64,000 nt of DNA from CALIZF01 sp046292445 (lineage in GTDB: Bacteria; Pseudomonadota; Alphaproteobacteria; Rhodobacterales; Rhodobacteraceae), in NCBI GenBank assembly GCA_046292445.1, contig JBKBQT010000017.1:6533-70532 (forward strand), given 5' to 3'. The position numbers were made by a program, and so were the translations under genes. A model generated the notes under the pieces. That model made no database searches. It worked only from the letters and a program-made list of their open reading frames with translations, and was not told the DNA's origin. Below are positions 49,647-57,388 of this stretch, in pieces. How positions within the stretch are numbered: the stretch's first letter is position 1; every line of letters starts with the position of its first letter.

Positions 49647-50909
49647 TCAGCCGCCGGCGCGCAGCTTGGCGCAATCGGGATTGTCCCGCGACGGCAGACC
49701 CATCGCGCGGAACTCGTCCGCCGTCATCCCGAGCGTCTGGGTGACCCCCTCGGTCCGCGCCTTGAACACGCTCGTGAGGTTGCCGTCCGCCCCCTCGACC
49801 ACTTCGGTCACCACGACCGACCCTGTCGCCTGACGGTTCTCGTTGAGCGTCACCGTGCCCAGCGGGGTGTCGAGCGGCAGCGTGGCCAGCGCATTCTTGA
49901 ACGCCGCCTGCCCGTCCGACAGATCGCCGTTCACCGCATTCAGCGCATTGATCGCCGCCTTGGTGGCGATGTAGTAGCCGACCCCGAAGAGCGAGGGCGT
50001 GGCGAAGCGTTCGTTGGCCGGGAAAGCCGCCTGATAGGACGCGACATAGGCCTGCCAGGCCGGGCTCGGGTCGTCTGCGGCCAGCGGTCCCGAGGTCGGC
50101 GTGCCGATCAGCGCCTCCTTCGCCCGGCCCTTGGACGCAAGGACCGTCGCATCCGCCATGATGGTGCCGCCGATCAGGTTGGTCTCCGCCCCGGCCTGCT
50201 CGTACTGGTTGAGGAAGTTGATCGCATCCGTCCCGCCGACGCCAAGGTAGATCGCATCGACGTCATCGGGCAGCGCCGCGATCACTCCGGCGAAGTCGGA
50301 CGAGCCAAGCGGCACCCAGAACCGCTCGACGATGTCCCCGCCCGCCCTGCAGAAGTCGACCGCAAAGCCGAGGAAGTTCGTGTAACCGAACGAATAGTCG
50401 GCCGCGACGGTCGCGATCCGCTTCCAGCCCTTTTCATTCACGACATAGCTGCCAAGGCCGGTGCCCCACTGCGCCCCGTCGAGGTTGAAGCGGAAGAAAT
50501 TCGGCGCCGGATCGACCCAGGTGGTCTCGAGCGCGCCCGAGATGCCGTTGATCACCGTCTTGTCGGGGATCGACTTGGCATAATCGCGCATCGCGATGCC
50601 CTCGGATCCCGACAGCGGCCCGATGATGAAATCCACGCCGTCCTGCTCGATGAGCTTGCGGGCCTGCCGGATGGCGGTATCGGGCGTGGTATCGGAGGGG
50701 GCGACGACGATCTCGATCTTCTTGCCGCCGGCCATGCCGCCCGCTTCCTTGAGCGCGAGTTCTACGTTGCGCACGCCATCCTTGCCGCCTTCGGCAAAGG
50801 CGCCCTCGAGGGCCACGAGGATCCCGATCTTGATCGTTTCCTGCGCCAGGGCGGCCCCCGGCAGCAGAAGCGCCGCGGCCGAGACCGAGGCTATGAACAG
50901 CGTCTTCAT
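49647..50909 (-). CDS. ABC transporter periplasmic substrate-binding protein (LivK-type)
   Basis: This 420-residue protein has a signal peptide (MKTLFIASVSAAALLLPGAALAQ) and a type I periplasmic binding fold: ETIKIGILVALEGAFAEGGKDGVRNVELALKEAGG, VDFIIGPLSGSEGIAMRDYAK, IATVAADYSFGYTNFLGF. Homologues bind branched-chain amino acids, amides or aromatic acids. As the first gene of the LivHMGF set on this strand it captures the pathway's substrate. The 155-bp gap after it suggests extra transcription control. Confidence 0.92.
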   Translation of the reverse strand: MKTLFIASVSAAALLLPGAALAQETIKIGILVALEGAFAEGGKDGVRNVELALKEAGGMAGGKKIEIVVAPSDTTPDTAIRQARKLIEQDGVDFIIGPLSGSEGIAMRDYAKSIPDKTVINGISGALETTWVDPAPNFFRFNLDGAQWGTGLGSYVVNEKGWKRIATVAADYSFGYTNFLGFAVDFCRAGGDIVERFWVPLGSSDFAGVIAALPDDVDAIYLGVGGTDAINFLNQYEQAGAETNLIGGTIMADATVLASKGRAKEALIGTPTSGPLAADDPSPAWQAYVASYQAAFPANERFATPSLFGVGYYIATKAAINALNAVNGDLSDGQAAFKNALATLPLDTPLGTVTLNENRQATGSVVVTEVVEGADGNLTSVFKARTEGVTQTLGMTADEFRAMGLPSRDNPDCAKLRAGG

Positions 50910-51138
50910 GAATGGTCCTCCCGTTGGGCCGCGACCGCTGCGAGGCGGGGAGATGGACCCACGCCCGATCGCGCCGAGGTCTGCGGCAGCACTGCAATGG
51001 TGCGGTCGAAGCAGCGCCCAGGCGATCACCCGGCGTGGGGCGCCATATCCGAGGGTCTGTTTTGTTATACCGTCCCGCGAGCGCAGATCACGCTGCGCCG
51101 TTAATGCCGCATTAATCCTGTCGCGCCACGATGCCGGG

Positions 51139-51399
51139 ATGCAGCACCATCGTTTTGCCCGCCCGCCGAATGCCGACGCCTTCGCCCCGCCGCGCAACGA
51201 GGTCTGGCGCGATCAGATCTTTGCGGCAAAGGCGGCGCGCGAAGGCGGGATCATCCGCCGCGCCGTCCGCGATGTGGAGCGCGAGATCGGGCGGGAGGCA
51301 CTCGAACTCGAAGTGCGCCGACGCGGGTTTCACCTGCTCGAATGCGGCGGGCAATTCCTCATCATCTGCAATCGCGGACACCTCCGGGTCATCTGCTGA
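51139..51399 (+). CDS. Small conserved protein of Rhodobacterales type, function unknown
   Basis: This 86-residue protein is MQHHRFARPPNADAFAPPRNEVWRDQIFAAKAAREGGIIRRAVRDVEREIGREALELEVRRRGFHLLECGGQFLIICNRGHLRVIC. It is basic with a short C-terminal beta segment. Proteins of this look are often mislabelled N-(5'-phosphoribosyl)anthranilate isomerase in databases; it is far too short and lacks TrpF motifs. I chose the ATG at 51139 because this is where the family-like sequence begins. It ends at the start of a three-hairpin cluster. Confidence 0.7.
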   Translation: MQHHRFARPPNADAFAPPRNEVWRDQIFAAKAAREGGIIRRAVRDVEREIGREALELEVRRRGFHLLECGGQFLIICNRGHLRVIC

Positions 51400-51402
51400 C
51401 AC

Positions 51403-51430
51403 TGCGCGTCTTTCGTACGAAAGACGCGCA
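51403..51430. repeat. Perfect 28-bp palindrome
   Basis: The half-site TGCGCGTCTTTCGT (51403-51416) is followed directly by its exact reverse complement. It lies 3 bp after the stop of the small plus-strand gene. Confidence 0.85.
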
Positions 51431-51459
51431 AGCGGCGATCAGAGGGCACCGTGCAGAAC

Positions 51460-51501
51460 CCGTCGCCCAAAACCCTTCATGCGAAGGGTTTTGGGCGACG
51501 G
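51460..51501. terminator. Perfect 19-bp stem hairpin, likely bidirectional terminator
   Basis: CCGTCGCCCAAAACCCTTC (51460-51478) pairs perfectly with 51483-51501 around a 4-nt loop. It stands between convergent genes with AT-rich arms, so it can end transcription from either side. Confidence 0.6.
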
Positions 51502-51502
51502 A

Positions 51503-51529
51503 CCAAGAATTTTCGCAGAAAATTCTTGG
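51503..51529. terminator. 11-bp AT-rich stem hairpin, likely terminator
   Basis: CCAAGAATTTT (51503-51513) pairs with AAAATTCTTGG (51519-51529) around CGCAG. It starts one base after the previous hairpin and ends 13 bp before the preA stop. Its style is that of terminator-like repeats I associate with Rhodobacterales. Confidence 0.6.
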
Positions 51530-51542
51530 GTCCCGTAACGCG

Positions 51543-52841
51543 CTACTCTGCCGCCCTCGCCATCGGATTGTTCGGATGCGTCGTCCAGTTGGCATAGGGC
51601 TCCACCACCCGCCCCGTCCGCGCATCGACACTGCCCACCGGCAGCTGCTCCATCGTGATGCAATCCTCGACCGGACAGACATTGACGCACAGGTTGCAGG
51701 CCACGCATTCGGCGTCGTTGACCTCGAACACCCGCCCCGGTTTCATCCAGATCGCCTGGTGCGAGGTATCCTCGCAGGCCGCATAGCAGCGGCCGCACTT
51801 GATGCAGGCGTCCTGATCGATCCGGGCCTTGGTGACATAGTTGAGGTTGAGCTGATTCCAGTCGGTGACATTCGGCACCGCCCGACCGATCAGATCCTCG
51901 AGCGCCATGCCCTTGTCGTCGAGATACTGCGAAAGGCCCGAGATCATCTCCTGCACGATCCTGAAGCCATAGGTCATCGCCGCCGTGCAGACCTGAACGT
52001 TGCCCGCGCCGAGTGCGAGGAACTCTGCCGCATCGCGCCAGGTCGTCACGCCGCCGATCCCGCTGATCGGCAGGCCGCGCGTCTCGGGCGACCGCGCGAT
52101 CTCGGCAACCATGTTCAGCGCGATGGGCTTGACCGCCGGGCCGCAATAGCCGCCATGCGCGCCCTTGCCGTCGATCATCGGCTCGGGGCTGAAACTGTCG
52201 AGGTTGACGGCGGTGATCGAGTTGATCGTGTTGATGAGGCTCACCGCATCCGCACCGCCGCGCTTTGCCGCCTCGGCCGGCTTGCGGATGTCGGTGATGT
52301 TGGGCGTCAGCTTGACGATGCAGGGCATCCGGCTGTGGGTCTTGACCCAGCGCGTCACCATCTCGATGTATTCGGGGACCTGCCCCACGGCCGAGCCCAT
52401 CCCCCGCTCGCTCATCCCGTGCGGGCAGCCGAAGTTGAGCTCCACCCCGTCGCAGCCCGTGTCCTCGACCCGGGCGAGGATCGCCCTCCAGCTCTCCTCG
52501 TCGCAGGGCACCATCAGGCTGACCACCATCGCCCGGTCCGGCCAGGCACGCTTGACGCGTTTGATCTCGTCGAGGTTGACCTGCAGCGGGCGGTCGGTGA
52601 TCAACTCGATGTTGTTGAGGCCCAGAAGTCGCCGGTCAGCCCCCCAGACCGCGCCGTAACGCGGGCCATTGACGTTGACGACGGGCGGCCCCTCGGCGCC
52701 CAGCGTCTTCCACACGACGCCGCCCCAGCCTGCCTGAAACGCCCGGACGACGTTGTATTCCTTGTCCGTTGGCGGCGCCGAGGCGAGCCAGAACGGGTTG
52801 GGCGACTTGATGCCGACGAAATTGCTGGCAAGGCTGGCCAT
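51543..52841 (-). CDS. preA: NAD-dependent dihydropyrimidine dehydrogenase subunit PreA
   Basis: This 432-residue protein has a dihydroorotate-dehydrogenase-like FMN barrel (FVGIKSPNPFWLASAPPTDKEYNV, NFGCPHGMSERGMGSAVGQ, KLTPNITDIRKPAEAA) with the catalytic Cys region HGGYCGPAVKPIAL. A C-terminal ferredoxin domain has two 4Fe-4S sites (CIKCGRCYAAC and CVACNLCVNVC). With PreT it reduces uracil or thymine with NADH or works in reverse. PreT is encoded upstream, separated by a DedA gene. Confidence 0.95.
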   Translation of the reverse strand: MASLASNFVGIKSPNPFWLASAPPTDKEYNVVRAFQAGWGGVVWKTLGAEGPPVVNVNGPRYGAVWGADRRLLGLNNIELITDRPLQVNLDEIKRVKRAWPDRAMVVSLMVPCDEESWRAILARVEDTGCDGVELNFGCPHGMSERGMGSAVGQVPEYIEMVTRWVKTHSRMPCIVKLTPNITDIRKPAEAAKRGGADAVSLINTINSITAVNLDSFSPEPMIDGKGAHGGYCGPAVKPIALNMVAEIARSPETRGLPISGIGGVTTWRDAAEFLALGAGNVQVCTAAMTYGFRIVQEMISGLSQYLDDKGMALEDLIGRAVPNVTDWNQLNLNYVTKARIDQDACIKCGRCYAACEDTSHQAIWMKPGRVFEVNDAECVACNLCVNVCPVEDCITMEQLPVGSVDARTGRVVEPYANWTTHPNNPMARAAE

Positions 52842-52894
52842 GCTGCTCTCCCGATGTCAGAGGGATCGGGCGGCTTCGGCCCGCCCCGCCGTAG

Positions 52895-53431
52895 TCACAG
52901 GCCGAGCCCGCGCCAGGCCCAGCCGATCAGATCGCCGCCGACCATTCCGGTCATCGGCATCGCCCAGGCCCAGGCCACCCCGCCCGCGAGGTTCCAGGGC
53001 GTGAAGCGCCAAAGCGGCATGCGCGCCATGCCGCAGATCAGGAACACCACGGGACGCAAGGGGCCGAAGAAATGCCCGATGATGATCGAGAAGGCCCCGC
53101 GCCGGGCGAACACATCGCGCCCCCGTTCGACGAGGTCGGGATGGTTCTTCAGCGGCCAGACGCCGAACAGCAGCCCGCCATAGGTCCGCCCCAGCCACCA
53201 GGAAAAGGTCGAACCGATCAGCGCACCGATGCTTGCCCCCGCCCAGATCGGCAGGAAGTCGAGCCCCCCCGTCGCCACCAGCGCGCCGACCCCGATCAGG
53301 ATCGCGGTCGAGGGGATGGCGATCGACAGGATCGCGGTCGTCTCGAGCGCGGCGAAGACCAGCGCGATCCAGAACGCCCAGGGGCGCTGCGCCGCGACAA
53401 AGGCGATCACCGCATCGATGGCTGCGTCCAT
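52895..53431 (-). CDS. DedA/VTT-domain membrane protein
   Basis: This 178-residue membrane protein has about four to five hydrophobic segments and the DedA signatures AGASIGALIGSTFSWWLGRTYGG and FGPLRPVVFLICGMARMPLWRFTPWN. DedA proteins move lipids or support the proton gradient in the inner membrane. It starts at 53431 (MDAAIDAVIAFVAAQ) and sits 53 bp ahead of preA and 63 bp after preT on the same strand, an unexpected insertion in a two-subunit enzyme operon. Confidence 0.88.
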   Translation of the reverse strand: MDAAIDAVIAFVAAQRPWAFWIALVFAALETTAILSIAIPSTAILIGVGALVATGGLDFLPIWAGASIGALIGSTFSWWLGRTYGGLLFGVWPLKNHPDLVERGRDVFARRGAFSIIIGHFFGPLRPVVFLICGMARMPLWRFTPWNLAGGVAWAWAMPMTGMVGGDLIGWAWRGLGL

Positions 53432-53494
53432 GCCCGGCCCCCTGCCCGCCCCCGCCAAGGGCTAGCCCGTGCCGCGCCGCGGCGCAACCGCCGG

Positions 53495-54826
53495 TCATGC
53501 CGCGGTCAGCGCCGCGTGGATATCCTCCGCCGCATCGCGCCCCTCGGCAACGGCCGTCACCGTCAGGTCATCGCCGCCTGCCGCGCAATCGCCCCCCGCC
53601 CAGACCCCGGGGAGCGTGGTCCGCCCCGGCCCGGTCACCGCGATCTTGCCGCCGGCCAGCGCCAGCCCGGCCGGCACGCCCTCGAGCGTCTGGCCGATCG
53701 CCTTGAACACCTGATCGGCCTTCAGCCGGAACCGCTCGGGCAGAAGGCGCAATCCCTCGGGGCCGTCCTCGGTATAGGCGAATTCGACCTCGGCGGCCGA
53801 TCCGTTGCCATGCACCGCCACCGGGGCGGCATTGGTGACGATCCGCACGCCGGCGGTCTGCGCATGCGCCTGCTCGTATCCGCTCGCGCTGAGCTTGTCC
53901 GGCCCCCGGCGATAGACCATCGTCACCGTCTCGGCCCCCAGCAGCTTTGCCTGCACGGACGCATCCACCGCCGTCATGCCGCCGCCGATCACCACCACGT
54001 CGCGGCCCACCGGCACCGCGCCCCAGTCGCCAGCCTGCCGCAGCCCCGCGATGAAATCGACCGCCGCCGTCGCCAGCGCCTCGCCCGGCGCGCGCAGCGC
54101 GTTTACCCCGCCCAGCCCCATGCCGAGGAACACCGCATCGAACCGCCCGCGCAGGTCGTCGAGCGTGAAATCCGCCCCCAGCGCCTTGCCCGTCTCGATC
54201 GCGATCCCGCCGATCGACAGGAGCCAGTCCACCTCGGCCTGGGCGAAACCGCCCGTCGTCTTGTAGGTGGCGATGCCGTATTCGTTCAGCCCCCCCGGCT
54301 TTTCCCGCGCGTCGAACACGGTCACCTCATGCCCGTGCATGGCGAGGCGATGCGCGCAGGCCAGACCCGCCGGCCCCGCCCCCACCACCGCCACCCGCCG
54401 CCCCGTCGGCGCGGCACGGGTGAAGGGATGCAGCCCCCGCGCCATGGCGGTATCGGTGGCAAAGCGTTGCAGCCGCCCGATCTCCACCGGCTTGCCCTCG
54501 GCCGCCTCGCGCACGCAGGCCTCTTCGCACAGCGTCTCGGTCGGGCAGACGCGGGCGCACATCCCGCCGAGGATGTTCTGCGACCAGATCGTGGTCGCCG
54601 CCGCCTCGGGCGTGCCGGTCGCGATCTGGCGGATGAACAGCGGGATGTCGATGGCGGTCGGGCAGGCCGTCACGCAGGGCGCATCATGGCAGAAATAGCA
54701 CCGGTCCGCCGCGACCCGCGCCTCGTGGCCGTCGAGGGGCGGGGCATGGTCGGCGAAATTCTGCGCGAGCGTTTCGGCTGGCAGCCGCCCGGCCACGATG
54801 CCGGGCGTCAGCGGGCTGTTGGACAC
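53495..54826 (-). CDS. preT: NAD(P)-dependent dihydropyrimidine dehydrogenase subunit PreT
   Basis: This 443-residue glutamate-synthase-small-subunit-like flavoprotein has an N-terminal cysteine set for 4Fe-4S (DRCYFCHDAPCVTACPTAIDIP, GGMCARVCPTETLCEEAC), an FAD site (VAVVGAGPAGLACAHRLAMHG) and an NAD(P) site (VVVIGGGMTAVDASVQA). It ends with GVWAGGDCAAGGDDLTVTAVAEGRDAAEDIH. The start is GTG at 54826 (VSNSPLTPGIVAG) with GAGAGG 8 bases upstream. It supplies electrons to PreA. Confidence 0.92.
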   Translation of the reverse strand: MSNSPLTPGIVAGRLPAETLAQNFADHAPPLDGHEARVAADRCYFCHDAPCVTACPTAIDIPLFIRQIATGTPEAAATTIWSQNILGGMCARVCPTETLCEEACVREAAEGKPVEIGRLQRFATDTAMARGLHPFTRAAPTGRRVAVVGAGPAGLACAHRLAMHGHEVTVFDAREKPGGLNEYGIATYKTTGGFAQAEVDWLLSIGGIAIETGKALGADFTLDDLRGRFDAVFLGMGLGGVNALRAPGEALATAAVDFIAGLRQAGDWGAVPVGRDVVVIGGGMTAVDASVQAKLLGAETVTMVYRRGPDKLSASGYEQAHAQTAGVRIVTNAAPVAVHGNGSAAEVEFAYTEDGPEGLRLLPERFRLKADQVFKAIGQTLEGVPAGLALAGGKIAVTGPGRTTLPGVWAGGDCAAGGDDLTVTAVAEGRDAAEDIHAALTAA

Positions 54827-55097
54827 GGGCTGCACCTCTCTTGCGGTCGCTTCCCGCGAAAGCTGGCACAGGGCGGCTTTTTTATCAAACGGTAAAACTT
54901 CGCCGCAGCCGGCGCCGCGTCGAACTGCACAGGAAAGCGGCACTTTGCACTGGGCGCGGCCCGACCCCGCGCCGGAACGGACCGGCCAACGCCGCGCAGG
55001 CCCGGGCAGGCAGCCGCAGCCGCGGCCGCAGCCGAGGCCGCAATGCGAACGCAACGAAACGCTCGACAAACCCGCCGCGCCCGCCAAGGCTGCGCGC

Positions 55098-55592
55098 ATG
55101 AGCGACAGCCCCGCCCCCCGCCACGCGAGCCGCCCCGAAGACCTCGCCCCGCGCGATCTGCTGCTGTCGATGTCCGGCCTTGCCTTCCTCGAGGCGATCC
55201 TGCGCGGCGAGATCGCCGGGCCCCCGATCGCCCGCCTGCTCGACTTTCGCCTGACCGCCGTCGGCCCGGGCCGGGCCACTTTCCGCGGCACGCCCCGATT
55301 TGCCTTCGCCAACCCGATGGGCGGTGTGCACGGCGGCTGGTACGGCGCGATCCTCGACAGCGCGATGGGCTGCGCGGCGATGTCGGTCGTCCCGCAGGGC
55401 CACTGGTATACCACGCTGGAATACAAGGTGAACCTCGCCCGCGCCCTGCCCCTCGATGCCGAGGTCGAGGCGGCGGCGAGCGTCGCCCATGCCGGCCGCA
55501 GCACCGTGGTGGCCGAGGCGCGGCTGACCGGCCTCGCGGATGGCCGGCTCTACGCGACCGGATCGACCACCTGCCTCGTCATGGCCGGCTGA
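55098..55592 (+). CDS. PaaI-family hotdog thioesterase
   Basis: This 164-residue protein starts MSDSPAPRHASRPEDLAPRDLLLSMSGLAFLEAILRGEIAGPP and has the hotdog-fold motif FANPMGGVHGGWYGAILDSAMGCAAMS with the HGG turn and aspartate of PaaI/YbgC-type acyl-CoA thioesterases. It removes CoA from acyl or aryl-acyl thioesters. It is divergent from preT across 271 bp and stops 7 bp before the convergent Lrp gene. Confidence 0.88.
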   Translation: MSDSPAPRHASRPEDLAPRDLLLSMSGLAFLEAILRGEIAGPPIARLLDFRLTAVGPGRATFRGTPRFAFANPMGGVHGGWYGAILDSAMGCAAMSVVPQGHWYTTLEYKVNLARALPLDAEVEAAASVAHAGRSTVVAEARLTGLADGRLYATGSTTCLVMAG

Positions 55593-55599
55593 TCCCGCA

Positions 55600-56061
55600 T
55601 CAGACCGGCAACGCCGTGGTCGCCTTGATCTCCTCCATCGACAGAAGCGCCGTCACGTTATGCACCCGCACCTGCGCGATCAGCGCCTGGTAGAAGGCGT
55701 CATAGGCCCGCGCGTTGCGCACCCGCACCTTGAGGATATAGTCGATCTCGCCGGCCAGCCGATGTGCCTCGAGCACCTCGGGCCGCGACCGCACTGCCGC
55801 CAGGAACCGCGCGAGCCAGTCGGGATCGTGCTCGGACGTGCGGATCAGCACGAAGAAACAGGCCTCGTAACCCAGCGCCTCGGGATCGACGATCACCGTC
55901 TGCCGCAGGATCACCCCGGCCTCGCGCATCCGCCGGATCCGGTTCCAGACCGGCGTCTTGGAACTGTTGACCCGCCGCGCAATCTCGTCGAGCGACAGGG
56001 ATGCATCCTGCTGCAGCACGGCGAGGATCTTCCGGTCGATGTCGTCAAGGCGGACAGCCAT
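55600..56061 (-). CDS. Lrp/AsnC-family transcriptional regulator
   Basis: This 153-residue protein has an N-terminal HTH (LDDIDRKILAVLQQDASLSLDEIARRVNSSKTPVWNRIRRMREAGVI) and a C-terminal RAM ligand domain (FFVLIRTSEHDPDWLARFLAAVRSRPEVLEAHRLAGEIDYILKV). It is divergent from the sulfate-assimilation operon, with a 136-bp shared control region containing an AT-rich TTTTCCTATATT patch. It therefore probably regulates that operon in response to an amino acid such as cysteine. Confidence 0.92.
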   Translation of the reverse strand: MAVRLDDIDRKILAVLQQDASLSLDEIARRVNSSKTPVWNRIRRMREAGVILRQTVIVDPEALGYEACFFVLIRTSEHDPDWLARFLAAVRSRPEVLEAHRLAGEIDYILKVRVRNARAYDAFYQALIAQVRVHNVTALLSMEEIKATTALPV

Positions 56062-56197
56062 TCCCGCGCGCTCCCCGGCGGCGGAATTTCGGCGCCGCGC
56101 CGCCTCAATATCGGAACAAACGTCCTTATACGCAAGCCCGTCTGGCGCCGTAGCGGAACATTTTCCTATATTGCGCCTAAGCAATGCCGGAGTCGCC

Positions 56198-57016
56198 ATG
56201 CCCGTCCCCGTCCCCCGTCCGCCGCAAGCCATGGCCGAACCCGGCCGCGTTTTCCTCGTCGGCGCCGGCCCGGGCGATCCGGGCCTTCTGACGCTCCGCG
56301 CCGCCCGCCTGCTCGGCGCGGCCGATGTCGTCGTGCACGACCGGCTGGTCGGCCCCGGCATCCTCGCGCTGATCGGTAGCGGGGCCCGCCGCATCGATGC
56401 CGGCAAGGAGGGGTTCGGCCCCTCCACGCCGCAGGCCGCGATCCACGCCGCGATGATCGCGGCGGCGATCACCGGCGCGACAGTAGTGCGCCTCAAGGCC
56501 GGCGATCCGGGCGTCTTCGGCCGCCTCGACGAGGAACTCGACGCGCTCGACGCCGCCGGCATCCCGTGGAGCATCGTCCCCGGCATCACCGCCGCCGCTG
56601 CCGCCGCCGCCAGCCTCGGCCAGTCGCTGACCGCCCGCGGCCGCAACGGCGCGCTCGCGCTGCTGACCGGGCACGACGTCGCGGGCTTTGCCGAACAGGA
56701 CTGGCGCGCCCTCGCCCGCCCCGGCGCCGTCGCCGCGATCTACATGGGCCGGCGCGCGGCGCGGTTCCTGCAGGGGCGGCTGTTGATGCACGGCGCAGCC
56801 CCGGACACGCCCGCCACGCTCGTCGAGAATGCCAGCCGCACCGACCAGCGCATCCATCCGGCCAGCCTCGCCACCCTGCCCGCCGCCGCCGCCGCCTGCA
56901 CCGGCCCCGCCGTCATCCTCTGGGGCCTCGCCCCCCGCGCCGCCGCCGCCGCCCTGCCCGCCGCCGCCCTGCCCGCCCTCGCCGCCCTGCCCGCCCTCGA
57001 GGAGGCCCGCGCATGA
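56198..57016 (+). CDS. cobA: Uroporphyrinogen-III C-methyltransferase (siroheme branch)
   Basis: This 272-residue SUMT has VFLVGAGPGDPGLLTLRAARLLGAADVVVHDRLV (SAM-site opening), VRLKAGDPGVFGR, PGITAAAAAAASLGQSLTARG and VAAIYMGRRAARF. The last 25 residues are a low-complexity Ala/Pro/Leu tail. It makes precorrin-2, the precursor of siroheme needed by the CysI encoded downstream. The start at 56198 was chosen because conserved sequence begins near it. It overlaps the DUF2849 gene as ATGA. Confidence 0.92.
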   Translation: MPVPVPRPPQAMAEPGRVFLVGAGPGDPGLLTLRAARLLGAADVVVHDRLVGPGILALIGSGARRIDAGKEGFGPSTPQAAIHAAMIAAAITGATVVRLKAGDPGVFGRLDEELDALDAAGIPWSIVPGITAAAAAAASLGQSLTARGRNGALALLTGHDVAGFAEQDWRALARPGAVAAIYMGRRAARFLQGRLLMHGAAPDTPATLVENASRTDQRIHPASLATLPAAAAACTGPAVILWGLAPRAAAAALPAAALPALAALPALEEARA

Positions 57017-57315
57017 CCCGCCCCTTCACCCCCGTTGTCGTCACCGCGAGCGACCTGCGCGGCGGCGATGTCGTCTGGCTGACCGCCGACGACCGCTGGT
57101 CGCGCGACCTCGCCAAGGCCGAACTGATCGAGGACGAGGCCCATGCCCAGCTTCGCCTGCTGCACGCGCAGGGGCAAACCGGCACCGTGGTCGGCCCCTA
57201 TCTCGCCGAGGCGCGGCGCGGCCCCGCCGGGCCCGAGCCGGTGCATTTCCGCGAGGCCTTCCGCACCCGCGGCCCCTCCAACTACCCCCACGGCAAACAG
57301 GAAAACCGCCCCTGA
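57013..57315 (+). CDS. DUF2849 protein of the sulfite reductase operon
   Basis: This 100-residue protein is MTRPFTPVVVTASDLRGGDVVWLTADDRWSRDLAKAELIEDEAHAQLRLLHAQ and onward, ending SNYPHGKQENRP. It belongs to DUF2849, a small family found almost always before sulfite reductase in alphaproteobacteria. Its role is unknown, perhaps assisting siroheme enzyme assembly. It is coupled to cobA by a 4-bp overlap. Confidence 0.9.
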   Translation: MTRPFTPVVVTASDLRGGDVVWLTADDRWSRDLAKAELIEDEAHAQLRLLHAQGQTGTVVGPYLAEARRGPAGPEPVHFREAFRTRGPSNYPHGKQENRP

Positions 57316-57318
57316 GGC

Positions 57319-57341
57319 TTCAGGCTGGCCCAAATATCCCC
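57319..57341 (-). repeat. Dispersed 23-bp repeat, copy 5
   Basis: TTC plus AGGCTGGCCCAAATATCCCC starts 3 bp after the DUF2849 stop, followed by GCCGGAGGC as in copy 2. It lies within an otherwise continuous operon, before cysI. Confidence 0.85.
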
Positions 57342-57388
57342 GCCGGAGGCTCCCGCAGCCGACGCCCCGCGCCACGAAAGGCACCGCG

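Noticed and set aside
51139..51399. TrpF (phosphoribosylanthranilate isomerase)
   Set aside because: At 86 residues it is far too short for a TIM barrel and lacks TrpF motifs; the label is a known database carry-over.
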